Assembly (NCBI GenBank): GCA_034670405.1
Contig: JAXDDX010000288.1
Span: 1 to 64,000 of the forward strand
Direction of reading: 5' to 3'
Source: Hoplostethus atlanticus
Lineage: Eukaryota > Chordata > Actinopteri > Trachichthyiformes > Trachichthyidae
DNA: 64,000 bases
The notes under the pieces were generated by a model. The model saw nothing but the letters and a program-made list of their open reading frames with translations. It was not told the DNA's origin and did not search any database. Numbering within the stretch: the first letter of the stretch is position 1; each line of letters begins with the position of its first letter. Positions 51,301 to 60,500 of this stretch are shown here, one piece after another. A program made the translations under genes and the position numbers.

Positions 51301-54300
51301 GCAACAACTGCTATTACTCCCTATAATAGTAGCAACATTACTTGCTTAGAAAGAGAAGGGTATTTTTTGTAGAAATTTTCACCTCAGGAGGAACTAAATT
51401 GAGTAACAAAAGGCTGAAGTCCCACAGGATATTTGGGGTGGATGGCTAACACTCAAGTCCAGGAAACTATGCAATTACTCTTGCTTCACAAGGCTTTTAG
51501 TCTATGAATACTCCAAATACTGAGCAATCACTGCAATGCCTTAACACAGCCCTGAAAACGTGGGTACACTTTCCCCACTTCCCTGAAGTTAACGCGGAAG
51601 TCTTCTTTGCTGCTTGAGGTGCAAATCTTTCCCCCTTGATTTATGAGAGCAACAAGTGATCTCCCGCTATCTTTCCCCACTCACCTCTCGTGCTCTGCCT
51701 CCTTGCTGCAGCCTGTGACATGCAAGATGCTGAGTGATGATGCCCCGGGGTCCTACATGAGGAACACACATCACCTTCTCCAGCTGTTGTCACTAAGTAC
51801 TATCTTTGAGTTTGATGGCCTTTCTAACTACATTCCTCCCCTCTCCTGTCACCTGGGCTCAAGAGAGCTACAAATCAAGCCGCTGATGTTGTGGCAACCG
51901 AGGGTTGTTGTGGACGACAAATGCCTCCTCTTTTGGGGCGAAGGTTGCCGTTCCCCTTTCAACAATGAACGCTTTTTCAAGAAATGTCCCGAAGCATCAA
52001 TCAACAGACACATCAAAAATGATTTAACCAATTAGTGTTTCGAGGTCAACACCCACTATCTAAACCCACCACGTTCAAACGCAAACATCTAACGATTCAG
52101 ACTGCAGCTGTGATCCTAGTAAATCTTCATATTGGCTCATGAAAGGACTGTATTACATACAGGTGTAACAAGAATAAACAGTGTACCAACAGTGTGATTA
52201 CTGTGGACCGCACTGTATACTCCTCTCGTCCTCCTCCTCCACTGGGTCCCCTCCCCTGCTCCAGTGGCCTCTGTGTGCAGCAATGCACTTCCTGAAGTCA
52301 CACCACTTCTTTTTAACCTCGTCCAAGATCCGAGGCTCTGAACTAACAACATTTACTGCTGCAGTCGCCTTTTGCCATTCAAAATATTCTTATATATGTT
52401 GTTTGTATCGCCTCCAAATAATGGACTTTTCTTTTTCAATTTTCCAACCAACACGTCAGCTAATTGTGGGGGTGTTTGAATCAATTCATGGTAAATTGTG
52501 GGCATGGCCATAATTTCAGGATGATTGAGATTTATCAGGAAAAACCACACGTACACGTGCGTGTTTTTTATAAAAGGTCTGCGTACGCATGTTTCCTATT
52601 CTGTGTGTACACAGATTTCTACACTTCCACATTTTATGCATCTGGCCCCTGGAGTTTGCAAAAAGGCACATGGAAGCACGAGGCAAAAGATTCTTTGTTC
52701 CAATGAAATAAAAAAGTAGCTCTTCAGCTGTAATGCAAAGTGGACAGAGCTCATCACTCATGTAACACTATGCCTATCATGAAGCATGGTGGTGGCAGTA
52801 TCAGGCTTGGCTGGGAGGCTTGTAAGGATAGAGTGAACAATGAATGGACCCAAATACAGGGAAATTCTTGAGGAGAACCTGCTTCAGATGGTAGATTTGG
52901 ATGATGATTTATGTTCTAACAGGACAATGACTCTAACCATACAGCTAAAATCAACACTGGAATGGCTTCAAAACAAGAATGTGAAAGTCCTTGAGTGGCT
53001 CAGCCAAAGCCCAGCCTTGAATGCCATTAAAAATCTGTGGAATGGATCCAGCTTGACCAAGCTTGAGCAAATCTGCAAGTTAGAATTGGAGAAAATCCCC
53101 CAATCCAGATGTGCCAAGTTTATACACACATATCCAAGATGACATGAGGTTGTAATCGCTGCCAAAGGTGCATCTAGTATTGTAAGTGTTGACTCAGCAG
53201 GGTTGAAAAGTTATTTAAAAGAAATTTGTGTTTCATCTGCAACAGATTTTCTAGATTTTGTCAGTATGGGTATTTTATGTCGATTGTTGAAAGTGGGTTG
53301 GAATAAAGGCACTGTATATGTGAGACAGATGAAGTTGAGAAAATAAACCAAAACAAGTAATTAAATAAATAAATAAATAAAATACATTTTCCTCACATAC
53401 CATAGTGACAAAATCAATGCCATCAATCAAATGGCATTGTAAAATACCTTCCAGCTCTCTCTTTAGCATTTATTCTATTGTTTTTGCTGGCACTCACTCT
53501 TAAATGATTGATCTATGGTCACAGGGGTATTTCAAGGGCACTAGGATCCTGACCTTTGCAGCCCTAATTGTTGGTTTCTTGTCATTTTGGTGATCTAAGA
53601 ATTCAAGCTCATCCTACTGTTGCACTCATTGTAAGTTGTTCTGGACAAGTGTGTCAGCTAAATGCCTAACATGTAATGTAAATGCAAGAAACACCAATGG
53701 AGAACATTTAATAAGAGCTAAAGCAGCTACATGCTGAGTATGTACTAACCCTAAAATACAGGTATTTTCATAAATAGAATTTTAAGGCAACTGACGTTTG
53801 CCTATTTTCTTAATTGCCAAATTGCACAACATGGTCTAATTGAAACCATCATATGCATTTTTCACACAAATGGAAGTTATTTCATCATGATTTTAATAAA
53901 CATGCTAGTAATTCTATAAGCAGCAATATTTTGTTATTTATCACGCAATGAAAATTAGATACCAGTCCATGCTGTAAGTCATTATCTCACAGCAAGTTAG
54001 GAGGGGCGACCATTCTCCAGCAGATTAGTCTAAAACGTGCTCACACGAATTTCGGAGGCGTAATTCACCCACCAGAATCCAGCTTAAGCACAAGCTCTGT
54101 ATGAACGGTGTGATTCATTGTTCTACTGTCTCACTTTGAGTGCCCCATCGATGTTATTCTCTTGTAAAAGAAAGATTTGGACATTTGAGTCAAGCTCCGA
54201 AACTGCTGCTGATTTTTCTGACCTGTTGTTGATTGCGTCATCACTCAGATGATATTTGAAAGAGCCAAGGGAATCTCCTCCATTCCCCGACTTGATCTGG

Positions 54301-57300
54301 CCGCCATCTGCCCGTCTCAAAGGCATCTCAACTATTCCAGCACAGGTTCTGAGTGAGGATGGGCGGCTCCAGACCTCAAATAGCTAGAAGAAGTCTACCC
54401 TACCTAATGAGTGGTTGCTCTTCGAGTGTGATGTACATCTTGACCACCTTGTCAAACTGGCCCTGTGGGTAGACTCTAACAAGAGAAATAGAGTAGGATC
54501 TGCCTGCCTGGCCTTGACCACAGTTCTCCTTCTCTGCCATTGTTTGAGTCAGGTGAGAAAGCCTTGGGTGCTTGAGGGACCAGGGTGCATTCCTGTGTTA
54601 TGGCAATTGCTCCTGCACTCACAACACTTAACCATGACTGGACAATTATTGCCTAAATGAGAAGATGAGGCATTTGTAACATTCCATTCTCCTTGAGAAA
54701 TGCCCTACTTTCCTTTACAGATTGTGCTCTGAAGCCTATGGATTTTCTGAGTTGGTAGGCTTTGTGGTGAATGGGACAGCTCTCTCCTGGTCCACCACAA
54801 TATTTTAAGTACTGCTCTGTAAGGTTCATGGTCTGGCCAGTAGCTCTGGGGTTTGACTAGTATTAAGAGTCTGTGTGAAGGTCTTGATAGCAGTCAGCTT
54901 GTGGTGCATAGGAGTCGAGGAATGATTCTTCCACATTGGGTAGCTTGATATGTTGTCTGGCAGAGGGTATGTATGGGTTATTGTCCATTGGGTTTTGTCA
55001 CACGATAAGGCTGTCATCAGCAGGAGGTGGTGATGGTAAGCATTCCCTGTGATGTGGAATGCTTGGCAAAAATGTCTGGCTGTTTAGTTTAGACTGCGCT
55101 CTGACATATTTACTTGCACGTTCAGCAATGTCTTTCTGACAATGATTTGTTTACTTCAGCACAACCGACCCACCACCACCAGCATCCAGTTACCACCTAT
55201 GGCTGCCTCCAAGACTTCTGTCTTTACAACAGCTACATGTGCCTCTCTCTGAAGATTCAATGCTCCTATCTTTGTGTCCAACTTTGGCTTTCCCGTCGGC
55301 AGTTTTGCATCCCTCTTGGTCTGTTTTAGATTTTAGTTTAACTTTCGTCTCTACTAATGATGCATGTTACCATGCTAGCCTGGCATAAAAATGTTGTCAT
55401 CTTTGTGCTCCATTACATTTAGTATTTGTCTCAAAAAGTAGGTAGCTAACTTATTGCACTTTTACCTTAGCACTGGTTCTGCTCTTAGATACTTGTTTAG
55501 GAAGGAAATGCACTTACGATTTCTGGTGACTAGTGGTTCTCGTGCCTACCTATGTTGAATGCACTTATTGTAAGTCGCTTTGGATAAAAGTGTCTGCTAG
55601 ATGACTGTAATGTACAATTTATCAGTTGTAAACCCAGCTGGCTTCCTGCCTTGTCACTGCCCTACTTGAGGTGTAACCACAATTAGACAGCTAACCAACC
55701 TCCACTCATAAACAACATGAGAATCAGGATGTCGCCTTCAGGCTCCAAATATTTGATGCCTATTCCAAATGTATGACATCATGAAAAAGGGAGTGAAATA
55801 GGTAAGTAGAAATCGAAGCAAAATTACTGTGATGTTGACTATACAGATATAAGTATTTAACTGCACAAGTATGGACACCTTAGTAGTGAATTCTACACAG
55901 CAATAACCGATCAAATTTGCTAATCCACAAAATGATTGCAGTGTCCAGGAGAAAGAACTACAAAAATCAAGGCTAGGATGCAAGAAACCTAATAACTAAC
56001 TATTCTGCACAGAACAGGGCTAACCAGTTTCCTGGAGGGCAGAGTAATGGTACAATTATCAGATCAGAAGTTGTATTTTCTCACTTCAAGTTGTGAAGCA
56101 TGGTCTATTCCAATTGATTCATTTCATTCACTTTTCCCCATTCAAGCATTGTGGGGTATTTGGGGTGGGGCAAGGTATACGGCATTCAATGTGTAATAAT
56201 ATCTTCATAAAAAATAATTTGAAGGTCATGGATTTACCTGTGCAAAGCTGAAATCTACACAATCCCCTAATCCTCCCCCCCCCCCCGACAAAGTACGGCA
56301 AAAACCTTGAGCTTGAGAGGCATCTGAAATGAGACCAGAAGCTGACCTTCACAAAGAGGTCAGAGTCGGACTGGGAGAATGATTTAAGCTTTAAGGGATG
56401 GCCGTGTCAATGCGAGACTTAATGTGTGTGCTCTAACCGCTGCATCGCTTATCCAGCGGGATGAGATGAAACAACCCTCCACCACAGTGTTCTTCTGCGG
56501 CTGAGCTGAGTTTAAAGATTTACAGCATTTCAGCAGACATCCGTCTCCCCTGCAGTGGCCATTGGCCCATGACATCTAAGAATTCCATCTAATGGAATTA
56601 ACTTTCTCTTCCAACACGGAAATGTAATGGGGGGGACTCTTAAAAGAGACTCTTGCTAAGCGGTCAGAAAAACACAAAAAACACAAAGGTCTCTTGGCAG
56701 GGTTTAACTGCCTTCCAAGATAATGGAGGAGCTTAGGCTAGTTGCCCTTCTGTAGAACAATGTAGGGCAGTTACTGCTTCAACACATTATCAAGTAATTG
56801 AACCTATTTAGTAAAGGTGTAGGCCTGTTTCCACTTATACTATTTATACATAGATATCACTAACATCAATGCATTTATAGAAATATAGTTAGTTAGTTAG
56901 GATATTCATAGCCGTATTAAATATTGGACATAAGCTCTTTGACCTAAAATCTTGAACCAATCAGCTGTAAGTCAGGCCCAATGGCTCAGTCTCAATGTTT
57001 CAAACAAGACTGGGTGTCCATAGTGATGACTGGGCCATTCTGGTGTATGAGCCACACCTCCAGGCATGCACATTTCAAAATGTTTAAAAAAAATTATAGA
57101 GGCATCAACGTTTGTGGAGACTAAAACATTGTTTGAGAAAAAAAAGAGCATAGCATGGTCCTTCGGCAAATTTTGGCAGGTGGTAACCCCACAGAAACCC
57201 CATGAGCCATTTTGTTTTGTTGCACAACAATGTCCACACAACCTCAAGCTCTACCCTAAGTGGTTTTCATAAATGTCAAAAATGTGTTTCAGCATGTGTT

Positions 57301-57570
57301 AGTACAGAGATTGACAGCATTATGCGGCAGAATGTGGCATGGGGCTTAGTTATTAGGCTTCCTAAAAAGCAAGTAGTTACGATAAGCCAGACTCATATTA
57401 TCAAAAGCCAAAAAATGAATGCTGCATCAATCAGTAGAGGTGGGGGATTATGAGCTGGCGACATACCCTGCTTGACTTCATCTTCTGCTGGTTTTGAACT
57501 TTCCTCTTTTCTTTGCTTTATGGCCTGTAGCTCCTTCTTCAACTGGCGTGCCTCTTTACGTAGCTCATCG
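36007..57570 (-). CDS. cwc27: cwc27 gene, last four coding exons and 3'UTR
   Basis: CWC27 is a nuclear spliceosome-associated protein with an N-terminal cyclophilin-like domain that lacks normal isomerase activity in human, and a long charged helical C-terminal part linked to CWC22 and the activated spliceosome. Four minus-strand exons (57467-57570, 49064-49174, 48855-48964, 36372-36534) give about 140 C-terminal residues that follow human CWC27 (472 residues as I recall). Matching text includes [25 protein letters not shown] and [20 protein letters not shown]. The cyclophilin exons lie beyond 64000. One exon carries an extra base. adamts6 lies tail to tail with it, as in human. Confidence 0.92.
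36372..36534 (-). CDS. cwc27: cwc27 terminal coding exon
   Basis: Follows acceptor ctgatttag (36535 upward). One base completes Trp, then it reads [20 protein letters not shown], then [20 protein letters not shown] and [13 protein letters not shown] with TGA at 36374-36372. The terminal basic tail and the [19 protein letters not shown] block are the most conserved part of the CWC27 C terminus. The Met at the start is internal, not an initiator: the upstream exon ends GGA TG in the matching phase. Confidence 0.95.
41741..42074 (-). mobile_element. LINE 3' fragment (RT C terminus and tail)
   Basis: On the minus strand it reads [20 protein letters not shown] followed by [10 protein letters not shown], the C-terminal end typical of fish LINE reverse transcriptase ORFs (VLAPxWWNxLPxxVR). 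The tail, gataaaagtgtctgctaaatg followed by actgtaatgtaac, recurs elsewhere in the window. The 5' part of the element is absent. Confidence 0.7.
42528..43090. mobile_element. Harbinger-like non-autonomous DNA transposon
   Basis: The ends are inverted copies: CCGTTTTTCCAC at left and GTGGAAAAACGCC at right, with subterminal repeats of the caggaacc type in both orientations. On the minus strand near 42650-42770 it encodes [20 protein letters not shown] and [10 protein letters not shown], resembling the Myb/SANT-like domain carried by PIF/Harbinger elements; the frame then decays and no transposase is present. Flanks TTG and TTA may be a decayed 3-bp target duplication. Confidence 0.6.
44545..45503 (+). 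mobile_element. L2-like LINE, 5'-truncated reverse transcriptase part
   Basis: Reads [20 protein letters not shown] and [20 protein letters not shown], then [59 protein letters not shown], and the C-terminal thumb region to FFPQAIR. These are RT palm motifs, including the FADD box, of an L2/Rex1-type non-LTR element. A deletion of some 10-30 residues between GCVLSP and the FADD region shifts frame, and another shift occurs near 45108. The 5' half is absent. The 3' end resumes at 46902. Confidence 0.85.
45737..45914 (+). pseudogene. Myb/SANT-like exon of Harbinger element, decayed
   Basis: Reads [20 protein letters not shown] then [17 protein letters not shown] in one frame and [18 protein letters not shown] in the next. 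This matches the first exon of the DNA-binding Myb/SANT-like protein of PIF/Harbinger transposons. A missing G in the run near 45843-45846 shifts the frame; an aatgc|gtaagt donor follows at 45914. No second exon was recognised. Confidence 0.6.
46139..46215 (-). pseudogene. tRNA-Lys-like relic
   Basis: The minus strand reads AGCTCAGTCAGTAGAGCATG (D arm and A box), an anticodon region GAGACTCTCAGTCTTA and GTGAGTTCGATCCC (T arm, B box). This is closest to tRNA-Lys(CTT), but the anticodon triplet reads CTC and the 5' GCCCGAA does not pair with the 3' side, so no acceptor stem forms. It is probably a SINE head or tRNA pseudogene inside the transposon. Confidence 0.6.
46902..47236 (+). mobile_element. 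L2-like LINE 3'UTR and tail (continues from 45503)
   Basis: Continues the LINE after the inserted DNA transposon: a CA repeat, then cacaccccgtgtgtgtatgt and gacaaataaagttcttgaatc, ending in repeats of the type ttgaatc at about 47208-47236. Short tandem 3' repeats of this sort mark L2-type LINE ends in fish. Confidence 0.8.
48130..48300 (+). mobile_element. LINE reverse transcriptase relic
   Basis: Reads [15 protein letters not shown], a stop, then AFDTVDHST, matching the FLDLSKAFDTVDH motif of fish LINE reverse transcriptases. Only about 50 codons remain and the frame is broken. The clade cannot be assigned from so little. Confidence 0.55.
48855..48964 (-). CDS. cwc27: cwc27 exon: acidic segment
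   Basis: Lies between acceptor tttgtctggtag and donor gtcagt. It reads [20 protein letters not shown], then [16 protein letters not shown] and TG of Trp. Human has TLALLNQFKSKLTQAIAETP followed by an acidic run and GW. Entry is phase 0 and exit phase 2, exactly matching the exons either side. Confidence 0.95.
49064..49174 (-). CDS. cwc27: cwc27 exon with one extra base
   Basis: Lies between acceptor cttgtctctccag and donor gtaaac. Entering in phase 1 from the exon at 57467 it reads [11 protein letters not shown]; it then needs one base removed from the GG at 49141-49142 (plus-strand CC) to continue [20 protein letters not shown] and STREQQ. Human reads APPDGAVA-EYRREKQKYEAL and GTSREDQ across the same point. 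With 110 rather than 111 bases the phases match on both sides; as given, the joined transcript is frameshifted. A sequencing indel is the simplest explanation. Confidence 0.9.
50060..50087. repeat. AT-rich inverted repeat
   Basis: AACTATATATAT and its inverse ATATATATAGTT around a four-base loop form a perfect 12-bp hairpin in a TA microsatellite setting. Confidence 0.7.
51003..51165 (-). mobile_element. tRNA-derived SINE
   Basis: The minus strand opens GGCTGTCCTGGTGGCTCATT with an A-box-like GTGGCTCATTTGG, has a B-box-like GAGTTTGAATCCGG, and continues into a pyrimidine-rich tail with TCTTCACTGTTCTGTGTCAT. Length and order resemble common fish SINEs with a tRNA head followed by a C/T-rich body. 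Confidence 0.55.
52730..53285 (+). mobile_element. Decayed Tc1-like transposon fragment
   Basis: Contains relics of the Tc1 transposase region: [12 protein letters not shown] near 52779, then the segment equivalent to [20 protein letters not shown] and [18 protein letters not shown] at about 52925-53040. Several stops and shifts interrupt it. It ends in text like gctgccaaaggtgcatctag, common at the 3' side of fish Tc1-like elements. No intact terminal repeats were found. Confidence 0.65.
53622..53690 (+). mobile_element. LINE 3' tail fragment (same family as 41741)
   Basis: Reads cactcattgtaagttgttct then ggacaagtgtgtcagctaaatg, a decayed copy of the tail seen at 55560-55614 and, inverted, at 41741. 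Only the terminal segment is present. Confidence 0.5.
55500..55614 (+). mobile_element. LINE 3' tail fragment
   Basis: Contains gcacttacgatttctggtga, then cttattgtaagtcgctttgg and ataaaagtgtctgctagatg actgtaatgta, colinear with the inverse of 41741-41860. It is a better preserved copy than 53622. The coding part is absent, as expected of a severely 5'-truncated LINE insertion. Confidence 0.6.
57467..57570 (-). CDS. cwc27: cwc27 exon: basic helical segment
   Basis: Lies between acceptor ctcccaccacag and donor gtatgt. One base completes a codon, then it reads [20 protein letters not shown], then [14 protein letters not shown] and one base. Human reads [22 protein letters not shown]. It is strongly predicted helical and highly charged. 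Exit phase is 1. Preceding exons were not found up to 64000. Confidence 0.93.
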
Positions 57571-60500
57571 CTGTGGTGGGAGAAATGGGGTTTGAGAATT
57601 TAAACTTCAAACACATAACTATAATAAACCATTACACCTATAACAGACAACAAACAATTCTGTCAGAGCAATAGGCTAAGCACAGAATAAGTTAGTCGAT
57701 GGTATTAGTAAGTAAACTGATTTCTGGCTACACTGGCTCATCCTGGCATACAAGCCTATACATCCAGTTAAAACTTTCCACATCAGTAGCCTATTGTAGC
57801 CCTTGACGAACATTAATTGCTCCGATAGACTGCATGCTTCTCACAGCATAATGGCCACGGCTAATGAGTGTGGTTATGTGGGTAAATAAAACAGGAATAA
57901 AACACTACACAAGTGTCAGATTGAAGAATGTACATTAAAAGCTTGCTTTGCTCTAATAAATTTGATGGCGCCTTACTAACATGATTGTTCACCCCCAGCT
58001 CCCAGGCAGTCCAGGGTCCTGGAAGCACTAGAAGGGATGTTGTGGTTGAGTGGATACAGCAGAGGGCCATAAAACTGCTGCAGGGAAAAGAATCTCTATA
58101 ACTTTCTTGCTTTGAGATTACTAATCCTCAATGCTGCACTACCAAATTTCCTCAATAAAGCATTAGATAAAGGGAAATGACTCAGAAAGAACCTGAAATT
58201 TGTAACCCATTAAAACAATGTTACTCAACGGTTTACCTAAATGCACTCACTCAAAGAATTTTGACTCACACATTTTGGTGTGTGGCAAAATGTTTTCAAA
58301 ATACATTTATGTGAGGGCAAAATGTAACAAAAATCCACAAAATGAACGAACAAAATGTTTCAAATCATATGCTGTTTGGACTTGATATCTAAGGCTTTTA
58401 AATATACATTTCTTTAACAAGAATAATTTGTATATAAGTACATTCACACAGTGAATATGCCTGCGGATTACAGAATATACTTTTAATGGAAGCCACGCGA
58501 TATCATGGTAATCTTGTATGCAAAGTAATATGTAGACTACCTCCGATACAGGAGATGAACAAAAGGCAAATGCTCAGTGGCATCTTAATAAAAAAAAACA
58601 ACCTCCTAACACTTTTCCTTGAGTGGCACTAGATTAAGTAGTAAAGGTGCTGCTGATGTCCAGCCATCCTGACAAAACCTTTAACTAGATGGCAGAGGCA
58701 GGCCAAGGCAGATCCTAGCTTCCTGGATGTGAGGTAAGGTCCCTTTTGGCAGGGGGCCCAAAGCCCAGCTCATGCAAGGCTAAATGCTAGAAGTCTGAAT
58801 CAGTGCCAGCAATGCTGATTATTGTTCCTTTTCACATGATTGAGACTACTGCCAGTTGCAGAGCAGATATGTTATGTTAGGAAATGATAATATTTTTGTA
58901 CTGCCTGACAGCTCTGTTTTGGTCCCATTCTCTCATGGATCCACAAAGCACAGGTAAGCTGCACAGTCTGGGCCCCTGGCCCAGAAACACGTGAGGCATC
59001 TCCAGACCAAACAATGGCTGCCTTTGTTTCTTACATCTGCTTCTCTGAACCGACATTCATTTTTATCCTTTCCTTTCTTTTTATCTGCAACTTTCATTCC
59101 TTTGTTTGTAGCTTTCCAGCTCTCATGTTACGTTCATTTAGTTGTCCGACATTCACTGGGGGCAAAGAATTGAGGCATCAAACTTGGTGATGTCTGATAT
59201 TTTAACCATAAGTGCCTTGGCAAATATTAACTGTCGTGGCTGACTTCATGCCATGTCTCTTCCATGTTAGCCTCCCTGCTGCTCCAAGGGATCTAGGGAT
59301 GCAGATGAAGAATCAGTCAGACATACAGTCGGTTTGTTCTTCTCTTTTTCCCTGCAGAAAAAATGTCATAGCTGATTCCAAGCTAAGTTCCAAGAGGGGA
59401 AGTGGCAGGCAGAGCCGGCCTTGGTCACTGCTGGAGATGTCTGAAGAAGTTGCCTACTCAGCCAGTCTGTAGAAGCAAGGACAACAACCCCCTTTTCTGA
59501 GATTCACGTTTTTATTAGGGTATATGGTAAAGTAGACTCAGACGTAACAAACCACAAGTGGGTAAAATAATGTAATTCAATGCCTGTTATGAAGATATAA
59601 AAATCAATCACCTAGCTCTTGGTCTTGATTTTTTTTCTGATGCTGTCATGTTGTGTACCGACAGAAGAGCCATTCATATAATTCATATAAAATTCATGGT
59701 GTTTCTAAGTTAGTACAACTTTATTCAAGACAGAATATTGTCGTCCACCACTAACAGACCAAGTGTACACTATATAGCCAAATGTCAGTGGACACCCCTA
59801 CTAGTTATTGAGTTCAGGTGTTTCAGCCACCCTGTTTTTCAGGGTTTGGGCTTGGCCCCTTAGTTCCAGTGAAGGGTAATCTTAATGCTACAGGGTACCA
59901 AGACATTTTAGCCAATTGGGCGCTTCCAACTTTGTAGCAACAGTTTGGGGAAGGCCCTTTGCTGTTCCAGCATGACTGTGCCCCTGTGCACAAAGCGAGG
60001 TCCATAAAGACATGGTTAGACGAGTTTGGTGTGGAGGAACTCGATTGGCCTGCACAGAGCCCTGACCTCAACCCCATTGAACACCTTTGGGAGGAATCAG
60101 AACGCCGATGGCGAGCCAGGCCTTCTCGTCCAACATCACTGCCTGACCCCACAAACGCACAAATTCCCAGACACACTCCAACAGCTTGTGGAAAGCCTTC
60201 CCAGAAGAGTGGCGGCTCTTATAGCCGCAAAGGGGTCCAACTCCATATTACTGCCCATGGTTTTAGAATGGGATGTCCAGCAAGCTTATATAGGTGTGAT
60301 GGTCAGGTGTCCACTGACTTTTGGCCATATAGTGTACTCAGTGTTTTGAAATGTATTAATAACTGCATTCTGCCATTGCATATGGCATAATGATGGCTAT
60401 CCATCATTTTACAACCATAAAATACCAGTTTAGAAAGGCTGCCTTCTTGATACCGGTTAATTATATTTGAGGAAAGTAGCTGTTGTACAGTAAAACACTA

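Larger units (their letters stand above)
49175..57466 (-). other. cwc27 intron of 8.3 kb
   Basis: Holds an AT hairpin (50060-50087), a SINE (about 51003-51165), a decayed Tc1-like element (about 52730-53285) and LINE tails (53622-53690, 55500-55614). I see no further cwc27 exon, and none is required once the frame of the exon at 49064 is corrected. Confidence 0.7.

Noticed and set aside
52221-52270. A possible 50-bp cwc27 micro-exon (minus strand, acceptor cacacag, donor gtatac) that would convert phase 1 to phase 0.
   Set aside because: It fits the phases only if the next exon is read as [11 protein letters not shown]. Removing one base from the next exon instead gives [14 protein letters not shown], which matches CWC27 without any extra exon, and the micro-exon's Trp/Arg-rich translation has no counterpart in the family.
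52400-52660. Sequence with gcgtacgcatg and cgtacacgtgcgtg motifs, like the ends of some fish repeats.
   Set aside because: I could not find paired ends, coding text or a second copy in the window, so no element is called.
57861-58070. Minus-strand frames upstream of the 57467 exon, considered as further cwc27 exons.
   Set aside because: None matches CWC27 text or carries the required phase-2 donor.
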